From contig JAQGEQ010000084.1 in assembly GCA_034620365.1 (NCBI GenBank), positions 2,914,001-2,978,000 of the forward strand: a stretch of 64,000 nt of DNA, given 5' to 3'. The notes below the pieces were generated by a model. The model did no database searches, was not told the DNA's origin, and worked only from the letters and a program-made list of their open reading frames with translations. The position numbers and the translations under genes were made by a program. Positions 10,691-23,000 of this stretch are shown here, in pieces (position 1 is the stretch's first letter; every line of letters starts with the position of its first letter). The DNA comes from Pegea sp. RAD2-039. Its lineage: Eukaryota; Chordata; Thaliacea; Salpida; Salpidae.

Positions 10691-13600
10691 AGTTGAACAT
10701 GGGTGATCATTTCACTGATTTAAAAAGATCGCTTTTAATGTTTTTGATTTACATTACTTTAGCTCATACAAAAAAGTTTTCTTTTTAAATACGCCAATAG
10801 ACTAAACTAAACTAAACAGTTTATTTAACCTTGTAATGCTTATTACATCTGTGTTTAAAGTGATAACCAATTGGAATTTGTATGACATAACTTGTTATGG
10901 AATACATTTTTATAAAGTTATTGTTGTTGCTAGTTTTTTTCGCTTTTAAAAGCATCTGAATTTCAATTTTTGATCTAAGTATAACATGTCAATAATCATT
11001 ACATTTCGGTATCTAAATTGATATTAACGATGTTTCGGACATGTTTTTATTCTTTGTAGATAAGGTAGAAATGGCTTTTAGGATTTTACATAAAGTAGAC
11101 AAACCACTTAGCCGTCTATGTATAACTTTTAATGATTCATTTACAAGACATTTTTTCTAAAGATCTTTTGTGTTTATCAAAACAGATGAAAACACAATAC
11201 TTACATTTTAATTTTTTTTTTGCTTACTGACCTTTTCAGTAAATTAGATATGCAAGAAAATTTTAACCAATCTAAATTGAAAAATAAACAAAAATTTTTG
11301 ACTAAAATTTCTTCTCAATGTCACTCTCAGTAGCACTCAAGTAAAGACATTATTCATGACTAAGCATGACACTCCATTTGAACAGTCAACTGAAAAATAT
11401 GATAAATCGTCATTAAAATGTGATAACAATATTTTAAAAGATTCTATTTTTCCCATAACTATTAAAGGGTAGCTCTTAAATAGTTTCTTTGAAGATGATG
11501 TTCATCGTTAAAAAGCTCTTGAAGTAATTGAAGAATATGACGTGGTATAATAGTAAAAAGAACAGTTTGATAAGTACTGTTGCATTTAAAATTTCTACTT
11601 TTTAACCCAAAGCAAGACAAACTGACGCTGTTGAGTGCAGCAGATTTTGATTTAAGTATGAGTTGACAAAACATACTCAAGTGTTTATGACCGCCAACTA
11701 GAAAAGTGTATTTATTACTATGTAATACAAGAGGTCATACCAAAGACTTTTAAAGTTAACAGTTTGCTACTTTCTGATCTAAGAAATAAATAAAAGAAAT
11801 AAGTCAACGAGTTTTTTTGCTCTTTTATTCAATAGAAATTTTAGGTGTACATTAAGAATAAGATTTAGTATATTATTGGATTAGCCCTGTTTAAATCCCT
11901 AGTAGTTTTAGGCGTCTTAATAAAAGAATTTTATTTCGATAAGGCTGATTTTTATTAAAAAAAACATATTGAAATGTGTCACTTAAAAACGTTGAGCTAC
12001 TTAAAACTTAGTTTTCTACTTTTATATGAACCGGATAGTTGTTATGGAGACTTTAAGAAAAACAAAATGCATTTTTATCAAAGACTGAACTAAATTTTAT
12101 GTTTTAAAAAATTTTCAACCATATTTACATCTTCTTAAATCTTTGGATCTTCTATTATTTATTTCTTTGGATTTTCCATCGTTTTTAACATGGCAGTTAA
12201 ATGAGAATATTTAATACTTTGAATAACCTTTAGCTTTCTATTTATTGATTGGTATTTTATGCTTTAATTTCTTAGTTTTTCGTAAACTAGAAAAACTTCT
12301 ATACCTTTATAAGAAGCTCGCTTTAATAACACGAAAATTATGAAGTTTGAAAAAAAAATTCTAAGTGAAAAATGATAAAGATTAGCTTGGAATGTTGTTG
12401 AAAGTTTTTCAAACTTTTTGAGTTTAAACTCATGAAACAGTTGTTCATAAAGTAAATAGACTAAGTAGAATTCGAAAAGAGAAATCTTCAAGTAGATTTT
12501 GAATCTTTTTCAATTATGTATTGATTTTAATTGAATTATTATTATTTACCAACTTGATTATTAAACTATTATGAATCTAGAAACAAGTAAGATTTAATAC
12601 AAAATAAACTTAATCTATAATATGATAGATCTGAATGCTTGAATAAGCTTAAACTGCGAAAAATTATCTTTGTCATTGAGCTGAAAACGCTAAACTTTGT
12701 TGACACAACAATTGGTCCTCTATTGTTTCAAATACAGCTGCTAAGTACGTACAATCTAAACATCTACAAAACTTGAGAATATAATTCAAATTAGAAATAA
12801 AAGATGACTCAGTAAAACACATAAATTAACACGTGCTTATAAAAGATGATAGATTTAATACCATAGCGTAAGAAATAACTGGTTATCAAAATGGAGTGCT
12901 AAAGAGGATACAAAAGTACTTCTATTCAAAACAATAGGCACCTGTTTCATATATCTCTTCCACTTTACTTACGCCTGATTAATTTAATGATTGGTAATTT
13001 GAGGCACTATTAAGCGATTGTTGATCTTTATATTCTTTAAAAAACCCAACTTAATTGTATCTGAACATATTCCACTTCAACAAAATCACTCAAGCTACGA
13101 CAGATTCTAGAGTTTGTGTTACAATTGAATCAATTTAATTCGTTTACTTATCCGTCTGAATAAAACTGACTTGAACAAGGGTTTTAATCGTTTCTCTTTT
13201 TATTTACATTCTACTTTTTAAACTCATAACCTTGTAAGGATTGATTTAAGTATTGTCCAAAGAATTGATTTCATAAAAGGGTATTAAACAAAACAAAATC
13301 TCAATAATCTACTCGAAAAGTAAAGCAAAATTTCCGAAAAATGATAACAATGAACGGTATAGTAATAAAACTATACTTTTGTGGGTGTTTAGTACAGGCT
13401 TAAATATGAATTACGATAATAATCATGCGCTGATAATAATAGCTTTCTGGAATTAGTGGTTAAACCTAAATGATGTACATAGCTAGTTAACTCTGTAATT
13501 ATGCATCTTATATTTCTCTTTTAAGCTCTAAAGTTTAACTGAATAATTATCTTGTTTAATGTTTACAAAGCTCCTTTTAAAAAGTATTTCCTGATTATAA

Positions 13601-14739
13601 ATTTAGTTACCTTCTAGCTTCTAGTTTATAAAATGTACACCAATGAAGCAAGAAGAATAATATTATTCTTTAACAAAAATATTAGTTTTTCTAATAACTA
13701 CTGTTTGCATAAGCCTTTTACCAAGCATAGTAAACAGTTTGTTTCATAAGATCAAGTAAATGAATCAGTTTTTAGGAATCCAAACTTCTGTAGCTAAGGT
13801 CTTTAATAAACTCATTTATCTTAGCATATTACTTTTGTCAGTATATAATTGTATAGATTGAGGTTACAGCAAGTGTAAGTACTGAAAAATAGGATAAAAA
13901 ATCATCAATTACACCGTGAAAAATTGCAAAAATGTAAAAATTGAAAGCGTAAATTACACTATGATAAAATCTGTTGATCATCTATTTTATTTAACTGATA
14001 ATGTAATGACACGTGAATATTTCCAATTTTAGAATGAACGTAAAACATGAAAAGTTTATATTTAGATATAAAGAGAATAAAAAAATTTGCACCTTATTGT
14101 TTTTTCAAAGTCAATTATTTAATACGTTTAAATTATTTTTTTGAATTTTTATTGATTTGTAAGCCACAAAAAATGTTAAAATCATTTATTTTCGATACTG
14201 CTGTTTAATTTATTTGTTGATAAAAGCTTGATTTAGCTCAATCTTTAAATTAAAGTCTTATTAATTCATTTATGGTTATAAAATAATACAAGCTCAAAAA
14301 ATAGGTTAAAGTCATTAGCTTCCTAATTTTTTAGAAACTATATTGTCATATTATAAAATCAAAAATTTAATTTGACTTAGTAAAACTACGATAAAAATAT
14401 TATTAACTTTTAAAATGTTTATAACTATAAAATATACTTTATAGTTTTTTTTACTATAATATACTATTATTAAATATTATTATATTATTTGCAACAATTT
14501 ACTATTAAGTTTTAAAACTTTGATAATATGACTGAAATAGTTTTATATTTAAATTACATGGCTTAAGTAGAAATTAAAAAAACGAAACCAACTTTAATCG
14601 GGAACTTTTCTCAGCTGAACTTTTATGGTAGTTATTTTTCTTTGTAGACAATCAAACTTATGATGAAATTCTCAATTTATTTTCTCTACTCTTGGGTCCA
14701 TATTCTTATTTATAATTAATTTATTCATTTATTTCATAG
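10691..14739. other. AT-rich spacer with short simple repeats
   Basis: I see no supported gene in about 4 kb. Short simple repeats occur, for example three ACTAA-type units near 10801-10817. Open frames such as 11462-11680 and 12264-12491 (minus) have low-complexity translations and no splice context. Confidence 0.45.
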
Positions 14740-16130
14740 CTGCAGATAGCAAATCATGCACTGCTCTTAAAGCAAACATAACACAATAACTAGAGAAAAG
14801 TTATGAAATAACTCGACCACCACAGTTCAACATAAAAACTTTATAAAAATTCGGAACACATCAAAAGCATGATGACTTCCCAGCAGGTTAAGACGGCTCT
14901 GAAGTTTATGGAGCTGCTTGACTAGGGGTTAGGGATATGTACCAAACGTTCAACGTTCTAGCCTCCACGATTACTGCTAAAATATTCATCCTTCAGCTCT
15001 GCCTATTCGTAACGCAGAGACTTAGCGGCATCCTCTCTAGCAGCTCACCGTTTTCATTTCGCGAAGAGTGCGAATAAAACCAAGGGCTTCTTTAAGGCCA
15101 TACCCCTAGACTACTCTATCAGCTGCATCCATGATAATGACTTTACTAGATCAGCTATTGCTAGGCTCAAAGCGTACGAGCGTGATAAACAGCTGGCTTC
15201 TGAGTTATTAGAGAGTCTCTCGTATTGGTTGCTGAAATTCGTTTTAGATGCTAATAGAAGGCTCTACAGTATAAGGGAAATCATTCACTTACTGAGGAGA
15301 ATTAGATCAGTTTGGAACAGAGGTCTATCACTAGAGCGTTTGCTATCAAAATTAATCTCAAGTTATCATTTAGTCTAACTAACCTAGATAAGCGTTATGG
15401 GTTACTTTCCAGCTGAACCAATTCTGAATAGGTAGTTGACGTAATGAGCCCATTTTTAGTCATAGTAGATGAAAATTCCAAAATCTATAATGACAGTGCA
15501 CTGGATTTCTCTTTTTTTGAATAGAACTCAGATGGTGCTGGGTTAGAGTCAAAGAGTTTACATATTCAAAGATGAAAACTTTTGCCCGAGGGCAGCGTGA
15601 AGTGACTAGATTGTTAGTAGACTCAAAAGAAGTTTAAATAATAAAAGAGTCATAACTAAAAAGTTTGGCGAGGTCCGTAAGGAGAGTAAAATTTCTAGAA
15701 CTATTAAGTGATGAAGAACACTGTATAATATCATTGATATTTAAATTGAAGAGAAGCATTCCCTTGGGGAACACCAGTAGCAACCCTAAAAAATTGAAAG
15801 AGAGTGATTGATGACTACCTGTTGTTGTCTATCTTTTAGAAATTTATAAATCCAAGGCACAAGAGTAAGGTGAATATTAAGTTTTCTGAGAGGTTTTCTT
15901 AAAACGGAATGTGAAACTGAACTAAAACTTTGGGAATGCCTGTATAAATGATATTACTAGTTGGATTATTTGATGAAAAACATACCCACTAGTGAAGACA
16001 GACGAAGAATCTTGAAAATATTGTTTTATCTGCATCTTAAGTTTATCTTAGATTAGTTGGTTAAGAAATAATTTGCATCTCAATGTGGCAGGTCGAATAA
16101 AATATTTTTTAGTTATTTTAATTTTTAATC
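14740..16130 (-). mobile_element. LINE family B, copy 1 (interrupted)
   Basis: On the minus strand the 3' end lies near 14740, next to an ATTTATT-rich tail, and is shared with copies at 24930, 31780 and 40370 (common blocks such as AGAGAAAAGTTAT and CCACAGTT). The RT core appears as GVPQG near 15760-15775, then FNLNINDIIQ and SSSLN, then a broken Y.DS segment near 15645; further on is the segment just before a shared block at 15410-15470 that is also found at 25470-25520 and 41000-41050. These are standard non-LTR RT landmarks. Stops and frameshifts show decay. Between about 14870 and 15385 the LINE sequence is replaced by an unrelated GC-richer block. Confidence 0.7.
15013..15378 (+). pseudogene. 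Orphan coding-like block inside LINE B copy 1
   Basis: A plus-strand frame stays open for 121 codons between stops at 15010 and 15376. It has no ATG near its start. Its translation has the composition of a soluble helical protein (for example FHFAKSANKTKGFFKAIPLD, then ARLKAYERDKQLASELLESL, then a Leu/Arg-rich end). In the two preceding frames, similar-looking pieces occur at about 14890-14925 (VKTALKFMELLD) and 14965-15010 (ASTITAKIFILQLCLF), consistent with one longer protein broken by frameshifts. Base composition is clearly less AT-rich than the flanks. I do not recognise the family; capsid/Gag-like ORF of a mobile element is one guess. It could also be a fragment of an exogenous or transposon gene. 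Confidence 0.4.
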
Positions 16131-16256
16131 AGATGAGATAAGATGAGATGGGACATCATCACAATTCTTTTATTAAAGTCTAAAACAAAATGTCAATTGT
16201 TTATATTCTAGCAACCATTATGCAGAGCGATCATCAAGCATCTGTATTAAAAGTAT

Positions 16257-16278
16257 TATTTATTTATTTATTTATTTC
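16257..16278. repeat. (TTTA)n simple repeat
   Basis: About five tandem TTTA units. Tails of this type end LINE copies in this window, so it may mark the 3' end of the minus-strand LINE A fragment that follows at 16390-16720. Confidence 0.7.
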
Positions 16279-16389
16279 AATTATGACCTTCAACCTATTG
16301 AAGAAGGCTTAAAGATCAATACTATGTAATAGTTGAAAGTTGTTAAAGAATTTCTTTGATATTTCGAATATGATAGTACTTCTAAAAGA

Positions 16390-16720
16390 TTCATCTATTA
16401 ATGGGGTGATGTTGAAAATCTCACAAACCTACTTTCTTGGATTAAAAAAATTAAACACAACTAAGAAAAACTTTAAGGTTAAGGTTCATCTCACTTAAAA
16501 CCCACAATAAATATTTTTTGAAGATTTTTTTACGAGCCTATTAACAAGCTTTGTGTAAGACCCTTTTCTGCCACTTTAAACGTAATATGCGACGAATACA
16601 ATAAAAATGAAAGGTGTTGAGCTTATTTTCATTAGCCTTCGACGAAATGTAAGTTTCGCTGGCGTACAATAGCGTCCTGAGAAGCGTTTTTGCAGAAAGT
16701 GACTACGTTAATGCCATATT
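16390..16720 (-). mobile_element. LINE family A fragment (RT C-terminal region)
   Basis: On the minus strand the frame reads LLYASETYISSKANENKLNT followed by a block like 'F..IRRIL.L.W', the C-terminal segment of non-LTR RT in which 'LLYGSE.W' precedes 'R.LNTFH...RRIL...W'. The KANENKL..F block is the same as at 545-610 on the plus strand, so both belong to one family. Stops follow. Confidence 0.65.
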
Positions 16721-18243
16721 TCAATAAAATTTTTATCAGATGCTTATATTATAATCTATTCTTTTGTATTTTATTATTTCGATCTTTTAATGATTATTAG
16801 GAAGGTTCTAATTTTTATAAATTTAATACCCTGAAATTCATTTATCTCTTTTTGACTAATGACAGTACCTAATGAGATCAGTTCTTGTAGCTGAGATTGA
16901 TAAAAGCTTATACATCAATTTAATAAAAAGGTAGAGTTTTAATTTAGTCTTATAATAAATAACCTGATAACAAAATTAGATATTTGAAGTTATTTTATCA
17001 AAATATCGTTAAATAAAGTTATGGTATTTAAGTTTCGCAAACTTCAAAATTAATGTTTGAACAGCTATTTTGGGCATTTATTAGTTTCTGTTGTTATGTC
17101 AAGGTCTCTTGTGTACTTGGTTACACAAGTTTTTACTTAAACTTCTTACTTACCGCAAATAGTTGAACTAATTACAAAAAAATTTAAAAATGTTTTCAGA
17201 CCCTCGCAGAAGTTATTCATATTTAACTTGCCGGAATGTTGCTGCACGTGCAGTTTTGAATTTAAGATGAACTACTCACAGGCTATCAACTATCGTTAAA
17301 ATTTTTTGTTAGTTTTTTACTTTTTAGAGTAATTTAGCTTCTATAAGTTTTAAAGTTGTAATATAATACTTTCTAATCGTTTAACCGTTAAACTTATTTT
17401 ATAATTTTGTTTATTATTCTTGTTATTAGATAATGTTTTATGTCCACATATATATCAAACACTTTTTTTCATTTAAATGGTTTTGTTTTAATTTTATATA
17501 TTTTTATCCTTTTATCTTTTTTTGAAAGCATTAATCAACTTTATATTTAAAGTTATATTAAAAAATGGTTAAAGTTTAGTTGATAAATATTTTCTTTTTT
17601 ATGCTACTCATAGATATTATGTTCAAATGATTATTTTAGATATGTTATATAAGTTTTATTATGACTTTAAAAGGTGTTATCATCTGAGTAATATATATAT
17701 CACTAGATAAAACCTAATATAAATTCATATCAACTTTGACTAGTTTGAATTTACTCATTTTTCTTATTTTATTTAGAAACTTTATTCATTATCTTAGATC
17801 ATACTTTACTAATTTGTTAGGTAAACCTTATATTAAAAGTCATCTTTATAATTGAACTCATAAAATCTTATAGCTGCACATATTTTTTTGTCATACTGTT
17901 GATTTTACTTCGTACATTTCATAATAATCAGCTATAAATTAGGATTATAGTAGAAATAAATGTTAAACAATTTTTTTGTAAGTTGATTTATAACTAATTT
18001 TTTAGGCTTATTGTTCTTTAATATTATTCAAGGTTAATTGATTATAATGTATATAATATAATCTTAGAAGATGTGAAAAAAATTGTTGTTTAAGAACTTT
18101 AAAGTTATTTATTGTAAATGTATTGATTTATAATCATAAATTTGAAATTTTTTTAACATGCTTTTTAAATGATCTATATATGTTAACTTCTCTTTTATTT
18201 TTGAAATAAATTTTATAGATCTGGTTCTGAATTATTTTTTATA
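16721..18243. other. AT-rich spacer upstream of the Rab gene
   Basis: No exon, RNA gene or repeat is recognised. A pyrimidine/T-rich run ending in AG at 18243-18244 could be the splice acceptor of a 5' untranslated exon or a trans-splice site. Confidence 0.45.
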
Positions 18244-18266
18244 GTACACATTAAAAATTATTCTTG

Positions 18267-19061
18267 ATGTATGCAAGCAATAGAAGCCTCTCTGTGTCTA
18301 AAGAACGTAGAATAGTTGGGTTTCCACCTCCTTATTCCAAACATTCTTCAATTAATAAAAAGTTTGATTTTGATCCAAGAGTGAGGCAGATATGTTCTGG
18401 CGAAAGACTTGGAAATGTTGGCCTAAAAATATGTAAGATGATTGTGATTGGAGATGTAGCTGTTGGTAAAACTTGTTTAATTAACCGCTTTTGTAAAAAG
18501 AGTTTTGATAGAGATTATAAAGCTACAATTGGTGTTGATTTTGAAGTAGAAAGATTTGAGATCTTAGATACACCTTTCACATTACAAATGTGGGACACAG
18601 CAGGCCAGGAACGCTTTCAATGTATTGCTTCTGCTTATTATAGAGGAGCTAACATCATTGTTGTAGTTTTTGATGTTTCAGATATCAAAACACTTGGAAA
18701 TGCTGAAAACTGGCTAGCATCAGCTAGAAAGGAAACCTCAGGCTCTGGACCTACTCAAGTATTCTTGGTTGGAACAAAAAGAGATTTAATTACAGATGTC
18801 ACCTATGAAGGTGTTGAAAAAGAAGCTATTCGTTTAGCGGAACAGCTTGGTGCTGAGTTTTGGTGTGTGTCTTCTAAAACTGGTGAAAAAGTCAAGGAGT
18901 TTTTCTTTCGAGTAGCTGCTTTATCATTTGAACAAGTAATTTTAAAAGAACTAGAGCAAATTGAGCACTCTCCATCAACACAGATTAGTGAGGGGAAAAT
19001 TTCTCTTTCAGGGAACAATAACAATAATATTAAAAAGGAAAGATCATGTTGTCGTTCTTGA
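18267..19061 (+). CDS. RAB36: Rab34/Rab36-type small GTPase
   Basis: A single uninterrupted coding region of 264 residues from the ATG at 18267. Rab proteins are GTP switches on membranes; Rab34/36 members act at Golgi/late endosome and in ciliogenesis in vertebrates (family knowledge). All G motifs are visible: P-loop GDVAVGKT (62-69), switch I YKATIGVDFE (about 84-93), WDTAGQE (109-115), TKRD (170-173; Thr in place of the usual Asn of NKxD, as in some Rab34/36 members) and SSK (202-204). The long N-terminal extension of about 55 residues, with FDPRV and GLKICK just before the GTPase fold, and FFFRVAALSFE near the C terminus are hallmarks of this subfamily. The tail ends CCRS, with Cys261-Cys262 as probable prenylation sites. 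FDRDYKATIGVDFE and ASAYYRGA favour Rab36 over Rab34. The coding region has no intron, unlike most neighbours. Confidence 0.92.
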   Translation: MYASNRSLSVSKERRIVGFPPPYSKHSSINKKFDFDPRVRQICSGERLGNVGLKICKMIVIGDVAVGKTCLINRFCKKSFDRDYKATIGVDFEVERFEILDTPFTLQMWDTAGQERFQCIASAYYRGANIIVVVFDVSDIKTLGNAENWLASARKETSGSGPTQVFLVGTKRDLITDVTYEGVEKEAIRLAEQLGAEFWCVSSKTGEKVKEFFFRVAALSFEQVILKELEQIEHSPSTQISEGKISLSGNNNNNIKKERSCCRS

Positions 19062-20085
19062 TTATTTGTCTGCATGATGGTACTAACATGTCTTTTAATG
19101 ATTCCTAATCAGATGAAACTGCTACCAAGCTGATCTTCAAGATTTTTTGCAAAATTATATACTTAAAGCTATTTATAAACAAATATTTAAAAACAGTTTT
19201 TATAAAAGTGAAATATTTTGTTACAGTTATTACTTATTTTTGCTTTTAAATAATACTTATATTGTGATATATTTTAATCTTATTTAGTTAATCTTATATT
19301 CATTATTTTCAAAATGCAGTTAAAGATATACTTAAAGACTTCTTTGAAAATTAATTACCAACAGGGTGGCTTTGACATGTTTGGCTTTCATATTTTGTTT
19401 TCTGTAAACTTCTTTTCATATAAATTTCATGACTTTCTTTTATATTTTAACATTAAATTTATATAACTTTTTTTCATTTATTTTGGTTTTATTGTTTTAT
19501 AATTTGTGTTTTCTAAAAACTTATTTTATTCATATTTTGGTATTGTGATATATATCATCAACCAAATAAAATATATTTTTTCGTTATTTTAAGGTTTAAA
19601 TTATTAACAGTTAACTTAATTTGAAAAGTTATTAAGTTTGTTAGATTTCTAATGCAAAAAACCCAAACATGTTTATGATGACAATTTGACCAATTTAGAC
19701 AGAGGCAATAATATTTGTTAACTTTCAATCTTATAATGAACAATCATTGTCAAACTGATTTTCTTCACTTTGCTTCAAAATTTATCTAACATTTTTAACT
19801 GGCTTTGACATCACTTTTAACATATATTTTCTTTTTTTTTACATATTTGTTGCTAAATTGGATTTTTTAATTCAAATGCTTTCGTTCAGTATAAATTTGA
19901 TTTCAAATGATACTTTCATAGATAGTACAGTCATTTTAATAGTTTATTTTTATATTGCATATATATTGTGTGTCTTATGTGATTACCATTTTGTTATTTA
20001 TTGTAAAATTGAACTATAGATGAGATAATAAACATTTGGAATTTTAATCAGAACAATTGAAGTTTTAAGTGACTTAAATAAAAAC
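19062..20085. other. Intergenic spacer, Rab to XPNPEP1
   Basis: Contains the Rab 3' untranslated region, with an AATAAA near 20027, and the 5' untranslated region of the aminopeptidase gene. No further gene seen. Confidence 0.5.
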
Positions 20086-23000
20086 ATGAAGCTAGTTGAC
20101 ACAACCAAGAAGCTAGTTGATCTCAGATACCAAATGAGTCATGTTAATATGATTAAATTTCAAGCAATAATCATTCCTTCATCAGATGCACACCAGGTGA
20201 CCTTTTGTTTACAAATTAAAATGTATTTTGTGTTTTATTTCTTCGTTTTTTGCTTATTTTAGGTCAAACTTTGTATATTTTTATCAGCCAGTTGTTTTAT
20301 AGTAATATTGAATTGAATGCTTTGAAATACTTAAATATTTAAATTGAGATTGATATTTTGTGGTTTTATGTCAAAATGTTGTTCAAATTAATTATTCATA
20401 AACTAATACTCTCTTCTGGAACTTAATTTTATCATTTTTAACTAAATTCGTTTGCTCAAAATAAAAATTTCACTTTTGTTTGTTAAAAACGGTATTTATA
20501 TGATATGTTGTATTTAATAATTACTTGTTGGTTTAACAATTGTGTTTTATCATCATTTATTATCAGTGATACAAAACAGAAAATTAACAAATACCTGTCA
20601 GTATATTTCATTAACACTTAAACTTGTTTCTACTTGACTTTTTAGAGTGAATACTTAGCTGACTGTGATAAAAGGCGTGAATATATTTCGGGTTTTACTG
20701 GTTCTGCTGGTACTGCTGTTGTCACTCTACAACAGGCAGCTCTTTGGACTGATGGTCGATATTTCACACAGGCTAGATAACCTTCATGAAAAATTTACAT
20801 TTTATCTCATATTTTGTTAATACCAAATTCTTTTATTAGGCCATAAAACAATTAGACCAAAATTGGACATTGATGAAAGCAGGTATGAGTGGTACACCTG
20901 AAATTAGTGAGTGGCTGAATCAAGTTTTACCTCCTGCATCTGTTGTTGGATGTAATTCGTCTCTCTATTCTTCAGGTAACTTTTAATTTATTAATTAAAT
21001 TTGAAACCCACAAAATGTTTAACTGCTCATAACTTAGTTTGCTTAATTTGTTTCAAAAAGTTGAAGATGTTGCTATTTTTATTTACTCTTTATCTATTTT
21101 AGCTCTCACAGTAGATTGTTGCTTGTGGTTTTATTTTTACACTTGGCATAACGTTTTAAGAGAACTAGTCAAGGTTGATTTGTAGTCTGTTTCTATAACA
21201 AATTCTTTTAGACTATTAACAAAACTAACATTGAGCTTTTTAGTGTTTGTTCTAATCATTTATCTGTCCTACAAAAATAACTTGCTGCAAATTACTAAAA
21301 CTCTTTGAAGTATCCGCTGCGGAGTTGACCTTTTAGCTGCCAGTTGTTTCAAAAAATTACTTTTTCTAATTCTAAACAGTGTAGTTTGTTGGTGAACTTT
21401 TTGAAAAACTGTAAAAATGTTTGACTTTTATGTAGGGTCTTGGAAAAATCTAGAAAATGCTCTTCAATTACAAGGTCACCAGCTGATACCAACTTCTAGT
21501 GACTTAATAGATGAGGTAATTAATTTCATTTTAATTCAAATTTGTTGAAAAGTTCATTTTTCAATTTGTTATTTATATTGAAAATGGATTAATCATTAAA
21601 CTACTGAAGAAGCATTTTTGAAATTTCTTGTAAAAGTTTACAGAAAGTTAACTTTATGATGTATTTGGTTTGTCATTATCGTTTATTCAGTTTTTTCTCC
21701 TAGATATGGAAAGATAAACCAAAACAACCTTCTTCACCTTTAACAATTGTTGATTTTAGTGTAGCTGGTGCTACAATTTCAGATAAAGTCGACCAAATAC
21801 GAGTAGAAATGAAGAATCGGTCAGCATCTTGGCTGATAGTCACTTCTCTTGATGATATCGCTTGTAAGCAACTTTCTACATGTTATTTATTTGATGACAA
21901 TTGTCAACTTCAGGGTTACTCAACTTACGAGGTGGTGACATCGAATTCAACCCTGTGTTTTTTTCCTACATAATTATTGGAACTACTTCTATACAGTGAG
22001 TTACAACTCAACAATTTTTAGCTTTGCTGAAATCACTTTTTCACTTCGACTTCAAGAACGTCTTTGAGTTTGTGCATTTGTAACTATCACGTTTTTACTA
22101 TGTGGAATTGACGAAGTTCTTGTTGTTGATACTTGTTGAGTAGTTTTAGTGATATTGAAATGTTTTTAAAGCTTATTCATCAACCAAGAAAGATTAACGA
22201 AAGAAGTGAAAACTCATCTTTCGAAGATTGTAACAACTCATACATATGATGAAATTCTTCCGTTTATCAAGACAGCTTGTATAGATGATCAAGTCTGGAT
22301 CAGCCAAGGATCAAGTCATGCAATCGCTTCAGCTGTTCCTATGGTCAGTTAGATATTTTTTATTAAAAGTTTCACAATTTTCATCAATTGGAATATTAGA
22401 AGCAGCAAATTGTTACTATTGATAATCCAGTAGCCAGGATCAAAGCTTTTAAGAACTCGAATGAAATTGAAGGAATGAAGAAATGTAATATTGATGATGC
22501 AGTAGCTTTGTGTCGTTTTCTCCACTGGATGGAGATAGAGGTAACCAACAAGATTATTATTTTATCAGCTTGCATTTATCATTTTATAGGTTCCAAAAGG
22601 ACATGTCACTGAATGTTCTGCTGCAAAAAAGTCCTTACACTTTCGCAAGCAAGCTCCAGACTTTGTGTCTCTCAGTTTTGATACAATTTCTTCCTCAGGA
22701 CCTACTGGTTCAATCATTCATTACAAGTACTCACTTATATAAAATTGAAACAAATGTTTTACTTTCAACATAATTGCGAACAACATTTATGAATATCGTC
22801 CACAGACCTTCATTAAACCATGATAGACCAGTTCTTCAAAACCAAATCTATCTGATTGATTCTGGCGGCCAATACAAGTTTGTTGTGAATTTTCAACCTT
22901 TCCAACTTTACTCACTGATTTTATTTAATTAGATCTGGAACTACAGATACAACAAGAACTCTTCATTTTGGTCAACCAACTGCCTACGAGAAAGAGTGTT

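Noticed and set aside
18803-19075. 90-residue minus-strand ORF
   Set aside because: Antisense shadow of the Rab gene's C-terminal part.
22510-22773. Open frame overlapping XPNPEP1 exons 8 and 9
   Set aside because: It runs across an intron in a frame different from the conserved aminopeptidase frame; the exon frame explains the region fully.
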